This document shows, in pieces, positions 25,189-26,293 of a stretch of DNA of 26,293 nucleotides. The notes below the pieces were generated by a model that saw only the letters and a program-made list of their open reading frames with translations, was not told the origin of the DNA and searched no databases. Both the position numbers and the translations under genes were made by a program. This stretch comes from Pseudomonadota bacterium. GTDB taxonomy: Bacteria > Pseudomonadota > Alphaproteobacteria > Sphingomonadales > Sphingomonadaceae. The stretch is taken from positions 1-26,293 of the forward strand of contig JAFABD010000202.1 of the NCBI GenBank assembly GCA_023426225.1, in the 5' to 3' direction. How positions within the stretch are numbered: position 1 is the first letter of the stretch; each line of letters begins with the position of its first letter.

Positions 25189-25758
25189 ATGATGGACACC
25201 CTTCTCCCCCCCGAACTCATCGCCGCAGCGCGCAAGGTGCTCGACGCAAACCGTGCCGCCGGCCGCAAGATCGCGGTGGCGGAAAGCTGCACCGGCGGGC
25301 TCGTCTCGGCGGCGCTCACCGAAATCCCCGGATCGTCCGACGTGTTCGAAGCCGGGTTCGTCACCTATTCGAACGAGGCCAAGCACGCGGTGCTCAAGGT
25401 CAGCACCGATGTGCTCGAGACCTTCGGCGCGGTGTCGATCGCGGTGGCCTGGCGGATGGCGCAGGGCGTGCTCGAAAATTCGGACGCCGACGTCGCGGTG
25501 GCGATTACCGGGATCGCGGGGCCCGAGGGCGGGAGCGAGAAGAAGCCGGTCGGCACGGTGGTCTTTGCCCAGGCGGAGCGCGGTGCCGATCCGCAGAACG
25601 TCGTGGCCGACGCACGGCAGTTCGACAATAACGGGCGCGGCGGCGTTCGCCTCCAGGCGGCGCTCTGCGCGCTCGATCTGCTGATGCCGGCCGAACCCGA
25701 GGCCGAGGCGCCCGAGACACCCGAGGCGGAAGAACCTCAGGATTCGCCGGAAGCGTAA
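25189..25758 (+). CDS. CinA/PncC family nicotinamide-nucleotide amidohydrolase
   Basis: Members deamidate nicotinamide mononucleotide to nicotinic acid mononucleotide in pyridine nucleotide recycling. The 189-residue protein is the stand-alone C-terminal CinA domain: VAESCTGGLVSAALTEIPGSS at 30-50, GFVTYSNEAKHAVL, GAVSIAVAWRMAQG and AITGIAGPEGGSEKKPVGTVVFA. No N-terminal MoeA-like domain is present. The last 25 residues are an acidic, proline- and glutamate-rich tail not found in short PncC proteins. The tail's coding sequence overlaps the convergent Coq10-like gene by 22 bp. An ATG one codon later is an alternative start, and no ribosome site is clear. Confidence 0.9.
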   Translation: MMDTLLPPELIAAARKVLDANRAAGRKIAVAESCTGGLVSAALTEIPGSSDVFEAGFVTYSNEAKHAVLKVSTDVLETFGAVSIAVAWRMAQGVLENSDADVAVAITGIAGPEGGSEKKPVGTVVFAQAERGADPQNVVADARQFDNNGRGGVRLQAALCALDLLMPAEPEAEAPETPEAEEPQDSPEA

Positions 25759-26180
25759 AGCGCGGCAGCGCGCGTCTCGAACGCGCCGATCATCTTGCGC
25801 AGGGCACGGTCAAAGACCTGCCCTGCCAGCATCTCGAACACGCGGTTCTTGAACGCGAAGTCGACCGTGAAGTCGACCAGGCAGCCGCCCTGTCCGTCGG
25901 GGCGGAAGCTCCAGTCGTTGTGCAGGAACTTCAGCGGCCCGTCGACATAGTCGACATGGATCCGCTCGGGGCGCAGCTTGCCGACCTTCGACGTGAAGGT
26001 CTCGCGCAGCCCCTTGAACCCGACGATCATGTCCGCGACCATCTCGGTGTCGCTGTTCGAGCGAACCCGGATCGCGCTGACCCAAGGCAGGAACTCGGGG
26101 TAGCGCGCGACATCGGCCACCATGTCGAACATCTGCTCCGGCGTATAGGGAAGCTGCCGGGTCTCGCTGTGCTTCGGCAT
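25737..26180 (-). CDS. Coq10/RatA family START-domain protein
   Basis: The 147-residue protein has the polyketide-cyclase/START fold of the Coq10-RatA family: LPYTPEQMFDMVADVARYPEFLPWVSA near the start, then FTSKV, the strand-rich middle, and the long C-terminal helix (FEMLAGQVFDRALRKMIGAFETRAAALY). Eukaryotic Coq10 binds ubiquinone. Annotation of bacterial members as RatA toxins rests on E. coli work, and nothing here suggests a toxin-antitoxin pair. A quinone or lipid-binding role is more likely in an alphaproteobacterium. Its start overlaps the lipA stop by one base (TGATG), so it is coupled to lipoyl synthase. Confidence 0.88.
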   Translation of the reverse strand: MPKHSETRQLPYTPEQMFDMVADVARYPEFLPWVSAIRVRSNSDTEMVADMIVGFKGLRETFTSKVGKLRPERIHVDYVDGPLKFLHNDWSFRPDGQGGCLVDFTVDFAFKNRVFEMLAGQVFDRALRKMIGAFETRAAALYASGES

Positions 26181-26293
26181 CAGGCGGGCTTGGCGGCCTT
26201 GGCAAGCTTTGCTTCGCGCGCCGCCCGCAGCTTCTGGAAGTCGTCGCCGGCGTGGTAGCTCGACCGGGTAAGCGGCGACGACGCGACCAGCAG
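26180..26293 (-). CDS. lipA: Lipoyl synthase, C-terminal fragment cut by the window edge
   Basis: Only the last 37 codons and stop are present. They read [19 protein letters not shown] and a lysine/alanine tail, matching the conserved C-terminus of LipA, whose RSSYHA serine is a ligand of the auxiliary iron-sulfur cluster. LipA inserts sulfur into octanoyl groups to make lipoate. The radical SAM core lies beyond the window. The TGA overlaps the start of the Coq10-like gene, an order common in alphaproteobacteria. Confidence 0.9.
   Translation of the reverse strand: MLVASSPLTRSSYHAGDDFQKLRAAREAKLAKAAKPA

Noticed and set aside
25737..26180. Toxin of a toxin-antitoxin system (RatA name)
   Set aside because: No antitoxin partner is adjacent, and coupling to lipA plus the Coq10-like fold favour a quinone or lipid-binding housekeeping role.

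Overview
The window reads as one piece of chromosomal core genome from an alphaproteobacterium, most likely a sphingomonad (order Sphingomonadales). The evidence is high-GC coding sequence, the block dusB-ntrB-ntrC-ntrY-ntrX-hfq-hflX divergent from a fused ispDF, the zauP-zapA-6S RNA-FTHF ligase block, and an Hfq protein made of two Sm domains in one chain. I see no insertion sequence, integrase, prophage, CRISPR array or plasmid function. There is no gene-free stretch longer than about 300 bases.

Layout. Positions 1-280 hold two identical tRNA-Asp genes in tandem. Positions 394-1961 on the minus strand hold zauP and zapA (Z-ring proteins), 6S RNA, 5-formyl-THF cyclo-ligase and a small DUF2842 membrane protein. 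Positions 2103-8100 are a central carbon block: transketolase, GAPDH, phosphoglycerate kinase and a class I (DhnA-type) fructose-bisphosphate aldolase, interrupted by an exported TlpA-like thioredoxin on the opposite strand. A DUF72 gene and thiE follow, back to back with overlapping start codons. Positions 9666-14280 form a plus-strand run: metG, a TatD-family nuclease, a metallo-beta-lactamase-fold hydrolase, a membrane-anchored retropepsin-like protease and mazG.

Positions 14320-23420 on the minus strand are the nitrogen and envelope regulatory block. In transcription order it runs dusB, ntrB, ntrC, ntrY, ntrX, hfq, hflX, with start/stop overlaps inside each pair and small gaps before ntrY and hfq. 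ispDF is divergent from dusB and is followed by a coupled secreted protein with four cysteines and a CinA-family amidohydrolase. The window closes with a Coq10/RatA-like START protein coupled to the 3' end of lipA, which runs off the edge.

The most notable items are the asymmetric two-domain Hfq, with a structured and A-rich leader that could allow self-regulation; the dusB/ispDF intergenic region, whose best promoters would give nearly leaderless transcripts; the overlapping divergent starts of DUF72 and thiE; and several short tandem duplications at gene boundaries, one of which created a five-codon minigene. Most of the window is conserved housekeeping DNA. I found no clearly new multi-gene system.
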